Assembly (NCBI RefSeq): GCF_018687595.1
Contig: NZ_CP061298.1
Location: 806,001-870,000, forward strand
DNA length: 64,000 bases
Source: Polynucleobacter paludilacus
GTDB lineage: Bacteria > Pseudomonadota > Gammaproteobacteria > Burkholderiales > Burkholderiaceae
Reading direction: 5' to 3'
Numbering within the stretch: the first letter of the stretch is position 1; each line of letters begins with the position of its first letter. Positions 18,694 through 26,931 of this stretch are shown piece by piece. The notes below the pieces were generated by a model, which was not told the origin of the DNA, searched no databases, and worked only from the letters and a program-made list of their open reading frames with translations. A program made the translations under genes and the position numbers.

Positions 18694-19836
18694 ATGCTCA
18701 ATTCATCATCTCAATCGGAAGTAACGAGACCTAATATCCCACCTTGGCTAGAGCCACTATGGGGTAGTGTGGATTTAAATCATTTTCCGCATGCGGTTTT
18801 ATTTCATGGCCAACCTGGTATTGGGAAATTTGAGTTAGCGATTGAGTTAGCAAAGGCACTACTTTGTGAATCCACCTTAAGCACAAAACCCTGCAATAGC
18901 TGCGAAGCCTGCCATTGGTTTGATTCTGGTAATCACCCTGACTTTATCGCCTTAGTGCCCGAAACACATCAGAAAAGATTGCCTAGAGGAGATTTTGATT
19001 TTGATGCAGAGGCGCCAAAGAAAAAAATAGCTAGTGCTGATGATGATGAAACGTCAGATAAAAAAGCAAAGAAAAATGTCGCGATTGAAGATACGCGTAA
19101 GGCAATCGAAGGTCTCTCCATCGGAGCGCACAGGGGTGGCAATCGAGTGATCTTGATTTATCCATTAGAGTCCCTTCGACCTGACTCTGCTAACACTTTA
19201 CTCAAGTCTTTGGAAGAGCCGCCTGCTCAGACGATTTTTCTGCTGCTCGCTGATCGCCTTGAAAGGGTGCTTCCCACTATCCGCTCTCGTTGTCGCTTGA
19301 TCGCTGCCCCAAGACCTGATCGCGAGACTGGTTTGGCTTGGTTAAGAGTTCAAGTACCTTTGGCTACTGGTGCTAAGTTAAATGAAGATGAGCTCGAATC
19401 AATCTATGACGAGCAAGGTGGTGCGCCATTCTCTGTATTGAACTCCTTGCTGGCCAGACATCATCAAGACGATAAGGATGAGCTCTCTATTTCTATTCAG
19501 GCATCGAGAGTTTTGCTACAGGGTTTATCGCAAGGGGGACGCATTCAATCCTTAGGGATCGCTGAAAAGATTCATAAATCACAGATGGGCCCCTTGCTCA
19601 CCTCAGCGCAACGTTGGGTTGCCGATTTATTAGCAGTGATAGAAGGAGGCAATGCGCGCTATTTTCCCAAGCATCAAACGCATCTTCTCGCCCTCAGCAA
19701 ACAGGCCCGCCTGGTTAAATTGCTTCGCTTTTGGAAACTCTTAACAATTACCCGTCGTCATGAAAACCACCCTCTAGCAAATCGGGTTCAGCTAGAAGCT
19801 TTGCTTTCTAACTACCAGCAGATCTTTGAAGATTAA
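18694..19836 (+). CDS. holB: DNA polymerase III delta-prime subunit
   Basis: This is a 380-residue clamp-loader subunit. Its AAA+ fold lacks a functional ATPase, as usual: the P-loop reads HGQPGIGKFELA. A zinc module CNSCEACHWF follows near residues 67-76, the SRC motif is at TIRSRCRLI, and LLKSLEEPP is conserved. An unusual highly charged insert rich in Asp and Lys (about residues 102-132) lies between the zinc module and the next conserved region; similar acidic or basic inserts occur in betaproteobacterial HolB. Confidence 0.93.
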   Translation: MLNSSSQSEVTRPNIPPWLEPLWGSVDLNHFPHAVLFHGQPGIGKFELAIELAKALLCESTLSTKPCNSCEACHWFDSGNHPDFIALVPETHQKRLPRGDFDFDAEAPKKKIASADDDETSDKKAKKNVAIEDTRKAIEGLSIGAHRGGNRVILIYPLESLRPDSANTLLKSLEEPPAQTIFLLLADRLERVLPTIRSRCRLIAAPRPDRETGLAWLRVQVPLATGAKLNEDELESIYDEQGGAPFSVLNSLLARHHQDDKDELSISIQASRVLLQGLSQGGRIQSLGIAEKIHKSQMGPLLTSAQRWVADLLAVIEGGNARYFPKHQTHLLALSKQARLVKLLRFWKLLTITRRHENHPLANRVQLEALLSNYQQIFED

Positions 19837-19847
19837 AATTCAAACCC

Positions 19848-20636
19848 ATGTTTATAGACTCCCATTGCCATCTCGATTTTCCTGAGTTTCGGTCTAGATT
19901 GCCTGAGGTTCTGGGAAATATGGAAAAAGCCAATGTGAAGCTTGCCTTATGTGTTTCAGTCGACCTGCCTGACTTTCCCAAGGTGCTTAAGCTGGCTGAA
20001 GACTATCCTCATCTCTATGCTTCGGTTGGGGTTCATCCAGACTATGAGGACACTCCAGAGCCAACTATTGAATTCTTAGTCGAAGCTGCACAGCACCCTA
20101 AAATTGTTGCGATTGGTGAAACTGGCTTGGATTACTACCGAATGGGCGACCGGAGCTATCAGTCAATGGAGTGGCAGCGTGAACGTTTTAGAACCCATAT
20201 ACGGGCCGCTATCGCCTCTAGACGCCCACTCATCATTCATACTCGCTCTGCCTCTGAGGACACCCTCAGAATTCTTGAAGAGGAGGGCGCCAGTCAGATT
20301 GGCGGGGTAATGCACTGCTTTACTGAGAGCCTAGATGTAGCCCAAGCTGCTATAAAAATGGGCTTTTTTATCTCCTTTTCAGGCATTGTGACATTTAAAA
20401 GCGCGAAGGATCTACAAGAGACTTGTCGTCAAGTACCCCTTGATAAATTATTGATTGAGACGGATTCACCATATTTAGCCCCAACTCCATATCGTGGAAA
20501 AACCAATGAGCCTGCATGGGTCGCCCAAGTTGGTGAGTTTGTGGCTGATTTAAAGGGGGTTTCTGTTGATCAATTGGCCAAACAAACTTCTGATAATTTT
20601 TTTGAATGTTTTCATATAGATAGAGAATCTTCTTGA
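19848..20636 (+). CDS. TatD family metal-dependent hydrolase (YcfH-like)
   Basis: This is a 262-residue TIM-barrel metalloenzyme of the TatD DNase family. Metal-binding motifs are IDSHCHLDF at residues 3-11, the GETGLDYYR glutamate near 87-95, histidines in IIHTRSA and MHCFTES, and the ETDSPYLAP aspartate near 204-212. Its position after holB matches YcfH/YabD proteins, thought to process nucleic acid 3' ends. The stop codon overlaps the next gene's TTG start by 4 bp. Confidence 0.92.
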   Translation: MFIDSHCHLDFPEFRSRLPEVLGNMEKANVKLALCVSVDLPDFPKVLKLAEDYPHLYASVGVHPDYEDTPEPTIEFLVEAAQHPKIVAIGETGLDYYRMGDRSYQSMEWQRERFRTHIRAAIASRRPLIIHTRSASEDTLRILEEEGASQIGGVMHCFTESLDVAQAAIKMGFFISFSGIVTFKSAKDLQETCRQVPLDKLLIETDSPYLAPTPYRGKTNEPAWVAQVGEFVADLKGVSVDQLAKQTSDNFFECFHIDRESS

Positions 20637-21337
20637 AAATTTACTTTAGATTTTTTATCTTCATTATTTATATCGGCTTCTCATTATTTGGGCATGCAAG
20701 AGCTCAAACACCATCCCAGATTACCGATTTCACAAAAGCAGCCAAGTTTGATGACATTTCTGAGGTGAAGTCCCTTGTTAATGCTGGTGTTAGCGTCAAT
20801 TCTGTAGACCCTAAAGGCGACCCCATGTTGCTCTTAGCGGTTAAAGATAAGTCGTTAAAAGTCTTTGAATATTTGCTATTAAACCCCAGTATTGATGTTA
20901 ACAAGACCAATTCCTATGGAGAAACACCGCTAATGATGGCGTCAATTGATGGCGACCTCGAAATGGTGAAAGTACTGGTTGAGAAAAGTAAGGCTGATAT
21001 CAATAAAAGCGGCTGGAATTCCTTGCTGTATGCCTGCTCAAAAGGTCAACTTGAAGTAGCCAAATACCTTGTTCAGCACGGCGCTGATATTAATTCTTTA
21101 AGCACAAACGGCAGCACACCGTTGATGATGGCGGCCATGTCAGGAAATGAGTATTTAGTTAAATATCTTCTAGATCAAGGCGCCGATTTAAAGTTACGCA
21201 ATGCTTTGGGCTACAGTGCCATTGATATGGCTGCACAATATGCCCATCCATGGATAGATGAAGGCCTAGTTTCACGCTGGCAAAAGCTCTATAAAGAGCC
21301 ATATCCAGGCGGCCCTAAGCCATATCGTGCTAATTGA
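20633..21337 (+). CDS. Exported ankyrin-repeat protein
   Basis: This is a 234-residue protein with a signal peptide (hydrophobic residues 4-20, likely cleavage after ARA near residue 24), so it acts in the periplasm or beyond. About five ankyrin repeats follow between residues 30 and 215; clear repeat cores include GETPLMMASIDGDLEMVKVL and GSTPLMMAAMSGNEYLVKYL. The partner is unknown. It starts at TTG overlapping the tatD stop (TTGA), behind an AGAGAA ribosome-like stretch, so it depends on tatD translation. Confidence 0.85.
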   Translation: MKIYFRFFIFIIYIGFSLFGHARAQTPSQITDFTKAAKFDDISEVKSLVNAGVSVNSVDPKGDPMLLLAVKDKSLKVFEYLLLNPSIDVNKTNSYGETPLMMASIDGDLEMVKVLVEKSKADINKSGWNSLLYACSKGQLEVAKYLVQHGADINSLSTNGSTPLMMAAMSGNEYLVKYLLDQGADLKLRNALGYSAIDMAAQYAHPWIDEGLVSRWQKLYKEPYPGGPKPYRAN

Positions 21338-21390
21338 TCCTCTATTCAATTTGCGTATAATCATTATTATGTCAAACAAGATTAATCTCT

Positions 21391-21894
21391 ATGAATATTG
21401 AAATACTCCACACCTTAGAGAGCTTTAAAACTGTCTATACCCAGGTTGTTCAAGAATCAGGCAATAGCGACATCTGGATTATTGCTTTAGCTACCGCTGT
21501 CACCCTGGCTATTCATAGTTTCATTGTTCTCGCTATTGCTGGGGTTTTTCACAATCTAGATAAAAAGATGAAGGATCGCCATATTTATGGGGGTAATTTC
21601 GTCGCTTACTTCGTGGCAGTCATGCTGATCGTTTTGAGCCACTTATTACAAATCATGACGTGGACTTATATTTGCTTGGCATTTGAGGTGCTCCCAGACA
21701 GCGCTAAAACCTTCTTCTTTGCTGGCGAGATGTACACCACTGTCGGATACGGAAATTATCATTTGAGTCACAAATGGGAAATACTCCCCATTTTTATTGC
21801 TTTCACAGGCTTATTCGCTGTATCAACTTCTGGAGCAGCGCTTTACTCGATGATGGGTGCTCTGGTGGACCGCGGCAATAATCAAAAAACCTGA
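21391..21894 (+). CDS. Small potassium-channel-like membrane protein
   Basis: This is a 167-residue membrane protein with an N-terminal helix (about 28-51), another helix (about 70-98), a pore loop with the canonical selectivity filter TVGYGN (117-122) and a final helix (about 131-155). That matches the Ion_trans_2 potassium channel family, with one extra N-terminal helix and no cytosolic RCK regulatory domain. A short NNQKT tail ends the protein. It has no operon partner: 53 bp separate it from the ankyrin gene. Conducting function is inferred from the intact filter. Confidence 0.82.
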   Translation: MNIEILHTLESFKTVYTQVVQESGNSDIWIIALATAVTLAIHSFIVLAIAGVFHNLDKKMKDRHIYGGNFVAYFVAVMLIVLSHLLQIMTWTYICLAFEVLPDSAKTFFFAGEMYTTVGYGNYHLSHKWEILPIFIAFTGLFAVSTSGAALYSMMGALVDRGNNQKT

Positions 21895-21908
21895 GATCTA
21901 AAAGAATC

Positions 21909-22499
21909 TCAATCCCAGTGGATGTCCGGACTTTCTAAGCCTTCAAGTAAGCGGCTATTCTTAGGTAAATTCGCCGCCAAAAAATCCATTTGGTCCGCAA
22001 GAATATTGCGCCCTTTAAGAATCATGTCCTCATAAAGACTTGGCATGTAGGGGGCATAAAGTAAACTCATCCCTGCATTTTCTGGGGTACGATTTCCCTT
22101 CTTTTGATTGCATGGACGACAAGAGATAACGAGATTCATCCAGGAGTATTTACCGCCGCGACTGTTGGGAACAATATGCTCTGCTTCCGCATCGCCCTCG
22201 TGAATGCGTTCCCCGCAGTATGCGCACAAACCTCGATCGCGCCGGAATAACTTTCGCTTGGTGATGCCAGGAATGACATCAAAGAGATTAATTTTTGCTG
22301 AACCTTTTACGGCGATGATCGAATGCAGCTCAATAACGGATTGAAGCCCGGTTGCACGAGAGATGCCGCCGCGCATTTTTAGAATGGGGTCACCAAGAGT
22401 CCAAAGCACGCTGTTATCAGCATAATGCTTGGTAGCTTCTTCTGCAATGACCCAGCACTGAGGGATACCCCCAGCATCTAATTTCAAAATGCTCAGCAC
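21909..22499 (-). CDS. HNH endonuclease family protein
   Basis: This is a 196-residue protein with an HNH nuclease domain in its second half: zinc pairs CAYC (92-95) and CRPC (127-130), the catalytic-region EAEHIVPNSRGG with H108, and N122. The first half shows no recognised domain. Translation starts at GTG with AAGGAG about six bases upstream, a strong ribosome site. There are no adjacent methylase or phage genes, so this is the stand-alone type common in proteobacteria rather than a restriction or homing enzyme. Its target is unknown. Confidence 0.85.
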   Translation of the reverse strand: MLSILKLDAGGIPQCWVIAEEATKHYADNSVLWTLGDPILKMRGGISRATGLQSVIELHSIIAVKGSAKINLFDVIPGITKRKLFRRDRGLCAYCGERIHEGDAEAEHIVPNSRGGKYSWMNLVISCRPCNQKKGNRTPENAGMSLLYAPYMPSLYEDMILKGRNILADQMDFLAANLPKNSRLLEGLESPDIHWD

Positions 22500-22597
22500 A
22501 ACCTCTCCTTTCTAGACCATGGCGTATTAGCCATCTGTCGTTTGATTCATCTTACCGAAGAATCATGACCTAAGCAATAAAACTGCCTGGAGAAAGT

Positions 22598-23185
22598 TTA
22601 TGCTGCAATAAACCGAATCACTTCAGGCAAATACTCTACGTATTCGGAGATGCCATGATCGCTGCCCTCTAGAACTAATTGGCTAGCACCGGGATAAAAA
22701 TTGACCATTTCTTGCCAATCTAAAAGCTCATCGCCCTTGGCCGCAATTAAAAAATATCGCTCTGCTTGAGTAATCTTGCCTACTTGCAGAGCATTTAATT
22801 CATCAATATATTCAGGTCGAAAATCAAAAGGCTCGTCACTATCGTAGGCTGTCATCATTCCGACATGGGGAGCCAATTCGCGAGGGGCATAGACTGCAGG
22901 ATTCAAGACAACTGCCTTCGCTTGGTATTTCTCAGCCAGATAATTGGCATAAAAGCCCCCTAAGGATGAACCAATAATGACCAATCGGTCAGCACTACTG
23001 CCATCAATATGCTGGGTCACCATCTCCATGCTGAGTTTTGGTGAGGCTAGTAATTGAGGACAGTACCACTCGTAAGGGTGTTCAGGGGATGAAATGACTT
23101 CAATCCCCTGCCCTGTCATAACGGCCTTACTCGATCTGGGTGATGAGCGAAAGCCATGCAAATACACAACTAGAGTAGATGGCAT
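22598..23185 (-). CDS. YqiA-like alpha/beta-hydrolase esterase
   Basis: This is a 195-residue compact alpha/beta hydrolase of the YqiA/UPF0227 type. The oxyanion segment is VVYLHGFRSSPRSSKA (about residues 5-20), the nucleophile is the serine in IIGSSLGGFYANYLA (near 71-85), the acid is in KGDELLDWQEM and the histidine in GSDHGISEY near 173-181. The frame has GTG-ATG at its start; I use the ATG. It lies 22 bp after glxR on the same strand, but a functional link is not evident. Confidence 0.85.
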   Translation of the reverse strand: MPSTLVVYLHGFRSSPRSSKAVMTGQGIEVISSPEHPYEWYCPQLLASPKLSMEMVTQHIDGSSADRLVIIGSSLGGFYANYLAEKYQAKAVVLNPAVYAPRELAPHVGMMTAYDSDEPFDFRPEYIDELNALQVGKITQAERYFLIAAKGDELLDWQEMVNFYPGASQLVLEGSDHGISEYVEYLPEVIRFIAA

Positions 23186-23207
23186 CACTTATCTAGTAAA
23201 CAAACCA

Positions 23208-24107
23208 TTACGCTTTTTGACCGATTTCAAAGTTCGCCAGTTTCTCTAAGGCCTTCACCATTGCTGAGTGATCCCAAGCCTTTCCGCCATATGCTGAGCA
23301 GGAATTAAACAAGGCTTGAGCGGTAGCAGTATTTGGCAATGAAACGCCTAACTCTTTAGCGCTATTGAGAGCTAAGTTCAAATCCTTCTGATGGAGCTCA
23401 ATTCGAAAGCCAGGATCAAAGGTTCTCTTAACCATACGTTCGCCATGGACTTCCAAAATTTTAGAGCTTGCGAATCCTCCCATGAGTGCTTGACGAACTT
23501 TTGCTGGATCTGCGCCAGCCTTAGCTGCAAACAAGAGCGCTTCGCCAACCGCCTCGATATTCAGGGCAACAATAATTTGATTGGCAACTTTAGCCGTTTG
23601 ACCATCACCATTGCCGCCAACTAAATTGATATTTTTTCCCATGAGCTCAAAAATAGGCTTGATGCGTTCAAATACAGCTTCGTCGCCACCCACCATGATG
23701 GACAGCGTGGCATTTTTAGCTCCAAGCTCGCCACCGGATACAGGTGCATCTAAATAGTCACAGCCAAGCGCATTGATCTTCTTAGCAAATTCTTTGGTCT
23801 GGATTGGAGAGATCGAACTCATATCTACAACAACTTTGCCTTTAGACAAACCAGAAGCAATACCATGCTCACCAAACAACACTTTTTCGACGTCTGGTGT
23901 GTCAGGCACCATCGTAAAAATAATATCGGCATGTTGAGCAACTTCTGCTGGAGTTTTGCATTGGGTTGCATTAGATTGAGCAATATCTGCAGGCACCTTG
24001 CTTCTAGTACATACAAATACGTCATGCCCAGCTTTAATTAAGTGTCCTGCCATAGGCGCACCCATGATGCCTAAGCCTACAAAGCCCAACTTTAATGTAT
24101 TACTCAT
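23208..24107 (-). CDS. glxR: 2-hydroxy-3-oxopropionate (tartronate semialdehyde) reductase family
   Basis: This is a 299-residue beta-hydroxyacid dehydrogenase. The NAD(P)-binding motif GFVGLGIMGAPMAGHL is at residues 8-23, the substrate motif DAPVSGGELGAKN near 117-129 and the catalytic lysine in NGDGQTAKVANQI near 165-177. Members reduce tartronate semialdehyde to glycerate; 3-hydroxyisobutyrate dehydrogenases look similar. The neighbouring hydroxypyruvate isomerase favours GlxR/GarR. The frame opens at TTG 24125, but ATG 24107 has AGAGG nine bases upstream and matches homologues. A terminator separates it from kdgT. Confidence 0.88.
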   Translation of the reverse strand: MSNTLKLGFVGLGIMGAPMAGHLIKAGHDVFVCTRSKVPADIAQSNATQCKTPAEVAQHADIIFTMVPDTPDVEKVLFGEHGIASGLSKGKVVVDMSSISPIQTKEFAKKINALGCDYLDAPVSGGELGAKNATLSIMVGGDEAVFERIKPIFELMGKNINLVGGNGDGQTAKVANQIIVALNIEAVGEALLFAAKAGADPAKVRQALMGGFASSKILEVHGERMVKRTFDPGFRIELHQKDLNLALNSAKELGVSLPNTATAQALFNSCSAYGGKAWDHSAMVKALEKLANFEIGQKA

Positions 24108-24188
24108 TTCCAAAAACCTCTTCAAAATTGTGGAGAAAAAATTTGCTCAAGACCCCTATTCTAGTGCCATAGGCGTTATAAATGAATG

Positions 24189-24218
24189 AAAAAAGCGCAA
24201 GATAGTTAGTCTTGCGCT
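24189..24218 (-). terminator. Rho-independent terminator after kdgT
   Basis: On the minus strand a perfect 9-bp stem (24218-24210 with 24202-24194) around a 7-base loop is followed by a run of six T. It lies 25 bp after the kdgT stop and before glxR, so the two genes are probably transcribed separately or with attenuation. Confidence 0.85.
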
Positions 24219-24242
24219 CATGAATCACTAAGAACGATAGCC

Positions 24243-25184
24243 TTACTGAGATTCAGCTTTCTTTTTGTTTTGGCGATAGATAAATGCCGTCAATATCGGT
24301 GTCAAAACAGCGGTAACAATGACAGATGCTGCCACTTGAATGGTTGCAATTGGAGCAATCGCAGCAAATGAGGGGTCGGCCAGTGCAACAGCTTGAGGCG
24401 TACCAGTTGCGTTACCCGCGGTGCTTGACGCAGCTGCACCGGCAACACCAGAGCCGCCCAATAATCGATCAGCCAGGATACAAACAATCCCTGTAATCAC
24501 CAGCACAGACAAGCCCAACAAAATTCCTGGAATACCAGCAGTCATCACGGCCGAAAGATTAATACCCTGCCCCAATGTGAATGCCATGAAAGGAATGATG
24601 ATTGGCTCATGCTTACCAAAGAAATCACGTAGATCTGAATCAAGATTTCCAAGAATTGCACCAGCAATAATTGGTGCGATGACAGAGAACATGGTTAACC
24701 AAGGAATCACAGCCAAGCCAGCCCCGACTAGGACCAGCATGGTAAGGAATGGGCCTGTTTCGATACTTTGTGGTACATAAGTTCCTGCGTCTTCTTTATT
24801 GCCAAAGGTACTAGTAAGAGCAAGGAACATACCGCCATTCGTATCGTTCATGGCCGCTAATACTGCTAGGGTTGTTAGGCCAATGATGTCGCCATTAAAG
24901 AAATGGGCGATGCCGAGTGCAACCAAAATAGCAACCCCAACCTTTGCAAATAAAATACCAAAACCCCGCTTGAGCATGGTTGGCGCTGCGTTCAAAGTCA
25001 TTTTGGTACCAACAGTAAAGAGGTACATCGCTAAAAAGGTTGGATAACCTTGATTGGTCAGCGCTTGAGTGAAGCCGCCAATCTTCATGGCATTTGGTGC
25101 AAACGTATTCAGGAGCATACCGATAAACAATGGTACGACCATCAATCCGCCTGGCACCTTATTAATCGCTTGATAAATTTTCAT
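24243..25184 (-). CDS. kdgT: 2-keto-3-deoxygluconate permease family transporter
   Basis: This is a 313-residue inner-membrane transporter with about ten helices, matching the KdgT family (2-keto-3-deoxygluconate:H+ symport). Family stretches include NKVPGGLMVVPLFIGMLLNT at residues 8-27, FLAMYLFTVGTKM, LAAMNDTNGGM(F/Y)LAL and AGNATGTPQAVALADP near 261-276. The actual substrate here may be a different short sugar acid, because the flanking genes handle hydroxypyruvate and tartronate semialdehyde rather than KDG. It ends at a clear terminator and follows hyi after a 211-bp gap. Confidence 0.88.
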   Translation of the reverse strand: MKIYQAINKVPGGLMVVPLFIGMLLNTFAPNAMKIGGFTQALTNQGYPTFLAMYLFTVGTKMTLNAAPTMLKRGFGILFAKVGVAILVALGIAHFFNGDIIGLTTLAVLAAMNDTNGGMFLALTSTFGNKEDAGTYVPQSIETGPFLTMLVLVGAGLAVIPWLTMFSVIAPIIAGAILGNLDSDLRDFFGKHEPIIIPFMAFTLGQGINLSAVMTAGIPGILLGLSVLVITGIVCILADRLLGGSGVAGAAASSTAGNATGTPQAVALADPSFAAIAPIATIQVAASVIVTAVLTPILTAFIYRQNKKKAESQ

Positions 25185-25395
25185 ATAAACAACCCTTTAA
25201 ATAAATTTGTCCCAGAGGCAATGTGCCTAGTTTTTATTATTCATACTCAGTACTGCAGGGGTTTAATCCCTGCTGCGGTTCTATTAAATATGATTTGTAC
25301 AGGTTTATTTATTGATTTAGGTCAATGCCTAGCGAAAACACCTAGTAAATAACTAGTCGCAGATACTGCGCTGCAACAGATAAATCAATGGAAAA
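25185..25395 (-). promoter_or_regulatory. hyi-kdgT intergenic region with hairpin; probable kdgT control region
   Basis: This 211-bp spacer between hyi and kdgT (both minus strand) is AT-rich and holds a 6-bp inverted repeat (25255-25260 with 25268-25273, 7-base loop) without a T tract, and a small imperfect palindrome at 25216-25228. The length suggests kdgT has its own promoter. I could not fix -35/-10 boxes or an operator, so the regulatory reading is inference. Confidence 0.3.
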
Positions 25396-26175
25396 CTACC
25401 TTATCTGTTCTGTCATCCAGCCTAGACCACTGAATGTGTCACTAGCTGGCTTGTATTCACAACCGACCCAGCCTGTATAACCAATTTTTTCAAGAAAACG
25501 AAATAAATAAGGGTAGTTAATTTCACCGGTTCCAGGCTCATTTCGCCCAGGGTTATCCGCTAATTGCATGTGTGCAATGCGATGAAAGTATTTTGTGATG
25601 GTATTGGCCAATTCTCCTTCCATGCGTTGAGCATGATAGATATCGTATTGAAGGAAAAGATTATCTGCCCCTACCTCATCCAAAATGCTGATGGCTTGCT
25701 GAGTGCTGCACAAGTAAAAGCCGGGGATATCGTATTGATTGATTGGTTCAACGAGTAATTTGAGGTGATTCTTTTTGAGCTCAGCAGCTGCGAAACGAAG
25801 ATTGTTAACGAAAGTTTGATGTAGCAGCTTGTGATCAACGCCAGGAGGGACTTTACCGGCTAGGCAATTTAACTGGTCCACACCCAAAACCCCAGCATAG
25901 CGAATAGCCTCGGCAACTCCAGCTTTAAATTCCTCCACACGATCAGGTAAGCAAGCAATACCCCTCTCCCCGCCGTCCCAATTACCAGCCGGTAAGTTAT
26001 GCAGTACCAGTTTCAAGTGGTATTGATCCAGCTTCGCCTTAATTTCCTCTGCAGGTATGCCATAGGGAAACAGGAACTCAACCGCCATAAATCCTGCTTT
26101 TGAAGCTTGTTCAAACCGGTCAATGAAAGGAAATTCGGTAAACAACATGGTGAGATTGGCTGCAAAGCGGATCAT
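25396..26175 (-). CDS. hyi: Hydroxypyruvate isomerase
   Basis: This is a 259-residue TIM-barrel enzyme of the xylose-isomerase-like family that interconverts hydroxypyruvate and tartronate semialdehyde. Matching features are MIRFAANLTMLFTEFPFIDRF at the start, LHNLPAGNWDGGERGIAC near residues 58-75, the metal-binding glutamate in LLVEPINQYDIPG near 140-152, and HMQLADNPGRNEPGTGEINY near 207-226. With GlxR it would form the tail of a glyoxylate/hydroxypyruvate to glycerate route. Glyoxylate carboligase is not in the window. Confidence 0.92.
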   Translation of the reverse strand: MIRFAANLTMLFTEFPFIDRFEQASKAGFMAVEFLFPYGIPAEEIKAKLDQYHLKLVLHNLPAGNWDGGERGIACLPDRVEEFKAGVAEAIRYAGVLGVDQLNCLAGKVPPGVDHKLLHQTFVNNLRFAAAELKKNHLKLLVEPINQYDIPGFYLCSTQQAISILDEVGADNLFLQYDIYHAQRMEGELANTITKYFHRIAHMQLADNPGRNEPGTGEINYPYLFRFLEKIGYTGWVGCEYKPASDTFSGLGWMTEQIR

Positions 26176-26303
26176 AAGAACCTTTTAAAATAGGCATTAA
26201 AGTATCCTAGATCTTATCAAATAAGGGCGTTCAATTTGAAAAGCTATATGTTAAAAATGCGCTAAGATCTGAGCAGACCCACATGTTTCCTCTAAGGATT
26301 GTT

Positions 26304-26900
26304 ATGAAAACCGATCAACACCCACTTACCTACTTACTGGCATCGACATGTCTTTTTGCATCCCTAGCCTTTAGTCAGCCCCCTGCCGCTGCTGATAAGC
26401 CTATGGAGATCGATGCGGCTGTGACGCAGAATCGTTATCAATTATTTGAAGGTGATGTCATTGGTGTCAATCACAAAACCAGAACGATCACATTTAAAAA
26501 TAAAGATGGAGTTTCAAAGTTTGTAGCGGGTCCTGATGTCAAAAACTTTGATCAGATTAAGAAAGGCGATCACCTAAGCATGACCTATGAGCTAGGCGTT
26601 GCTATTGACTTAATTAAAACAAAAAGTGATGGCGTTCGCAGCAAAGTAGAAACCACAACCTTGTCTCAAACTAATGGCGACAAGCCTTCTGAGAAGCTGA
26701 CCAATAAAACTACCATCATCGCAGACATTGTTGCTGTAGATCGTGAAAAAAAACTCGTGTCAGTAAAAGGGCCTAGCGGTAAAGTAACAACTGTGAGCGT
26801 TACCAATTCTGTCTTACTCAATGATGTCAATGTGGGCGAACAAGTTAAAGTTGTTTACACCGATGCGATGGCTGCCTCAATTACCCGTTCTAAAAAATAA
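26304..26900 (+). CDS. Exported protein with two copies of a beta-rich domain, unknown function
   Basis: I do not recognise a named family. The 198-residue product begins with a signal peptide (hydrophobic stretch about residues 9-24, likely cleavage near AFSQ). Two similar about 65-residue modules follow: YQLFEGDVIGVNHKTRTITF... and TTIIADIVAVDREKKLVSV..., each ending with a GD/GE-x-(L/V)-x-(M/V)-x-Y segment, suggesting a duplicated OB-like barrel. The frame opens at 26283, but ATG 26304 has AAGGA seven bases upstream. The M48 lipoprotease gene follows after 31 bp and may share its transcript. Confidence 0.75.
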   Translation: MKTDQHPLTYLLASTCLFASLAFSQPPAAADKPMEIDAAVTQNRYQLFEGDVIGVNHKTRTITFKNKDGVSKFVAGPDVKNFDQIKKGDHLSMTYELGVAIDLIKTKSDGVRSKVETTTLSQTNGDKPSEKLTNKTTIIADIVAVDREKKLVSVKGPSGKVTTVSVTNSVLLNDVNVGEQVKVVYTDAMAASITRSKK

Positions 26901-26931
26901 TTTGTAGTAGATGTTACCAAGGCAACTCCTC

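Noticed and set aside
21892..21910. Palindrome TGAGAT/ATCTCA spanning the channel and HNH stop codons
   Set aside because: Six pairs and a short tail; too weak to call a terminator in either direction.
21909..22499. HNH nuclease as part of a mobile intron, restriction or defence system
   Set aside because: No methylase, phage or intron features, no flanking repeats and no disrupted host gene are visible, so it is treated as a stand-alone chromosomal gene.
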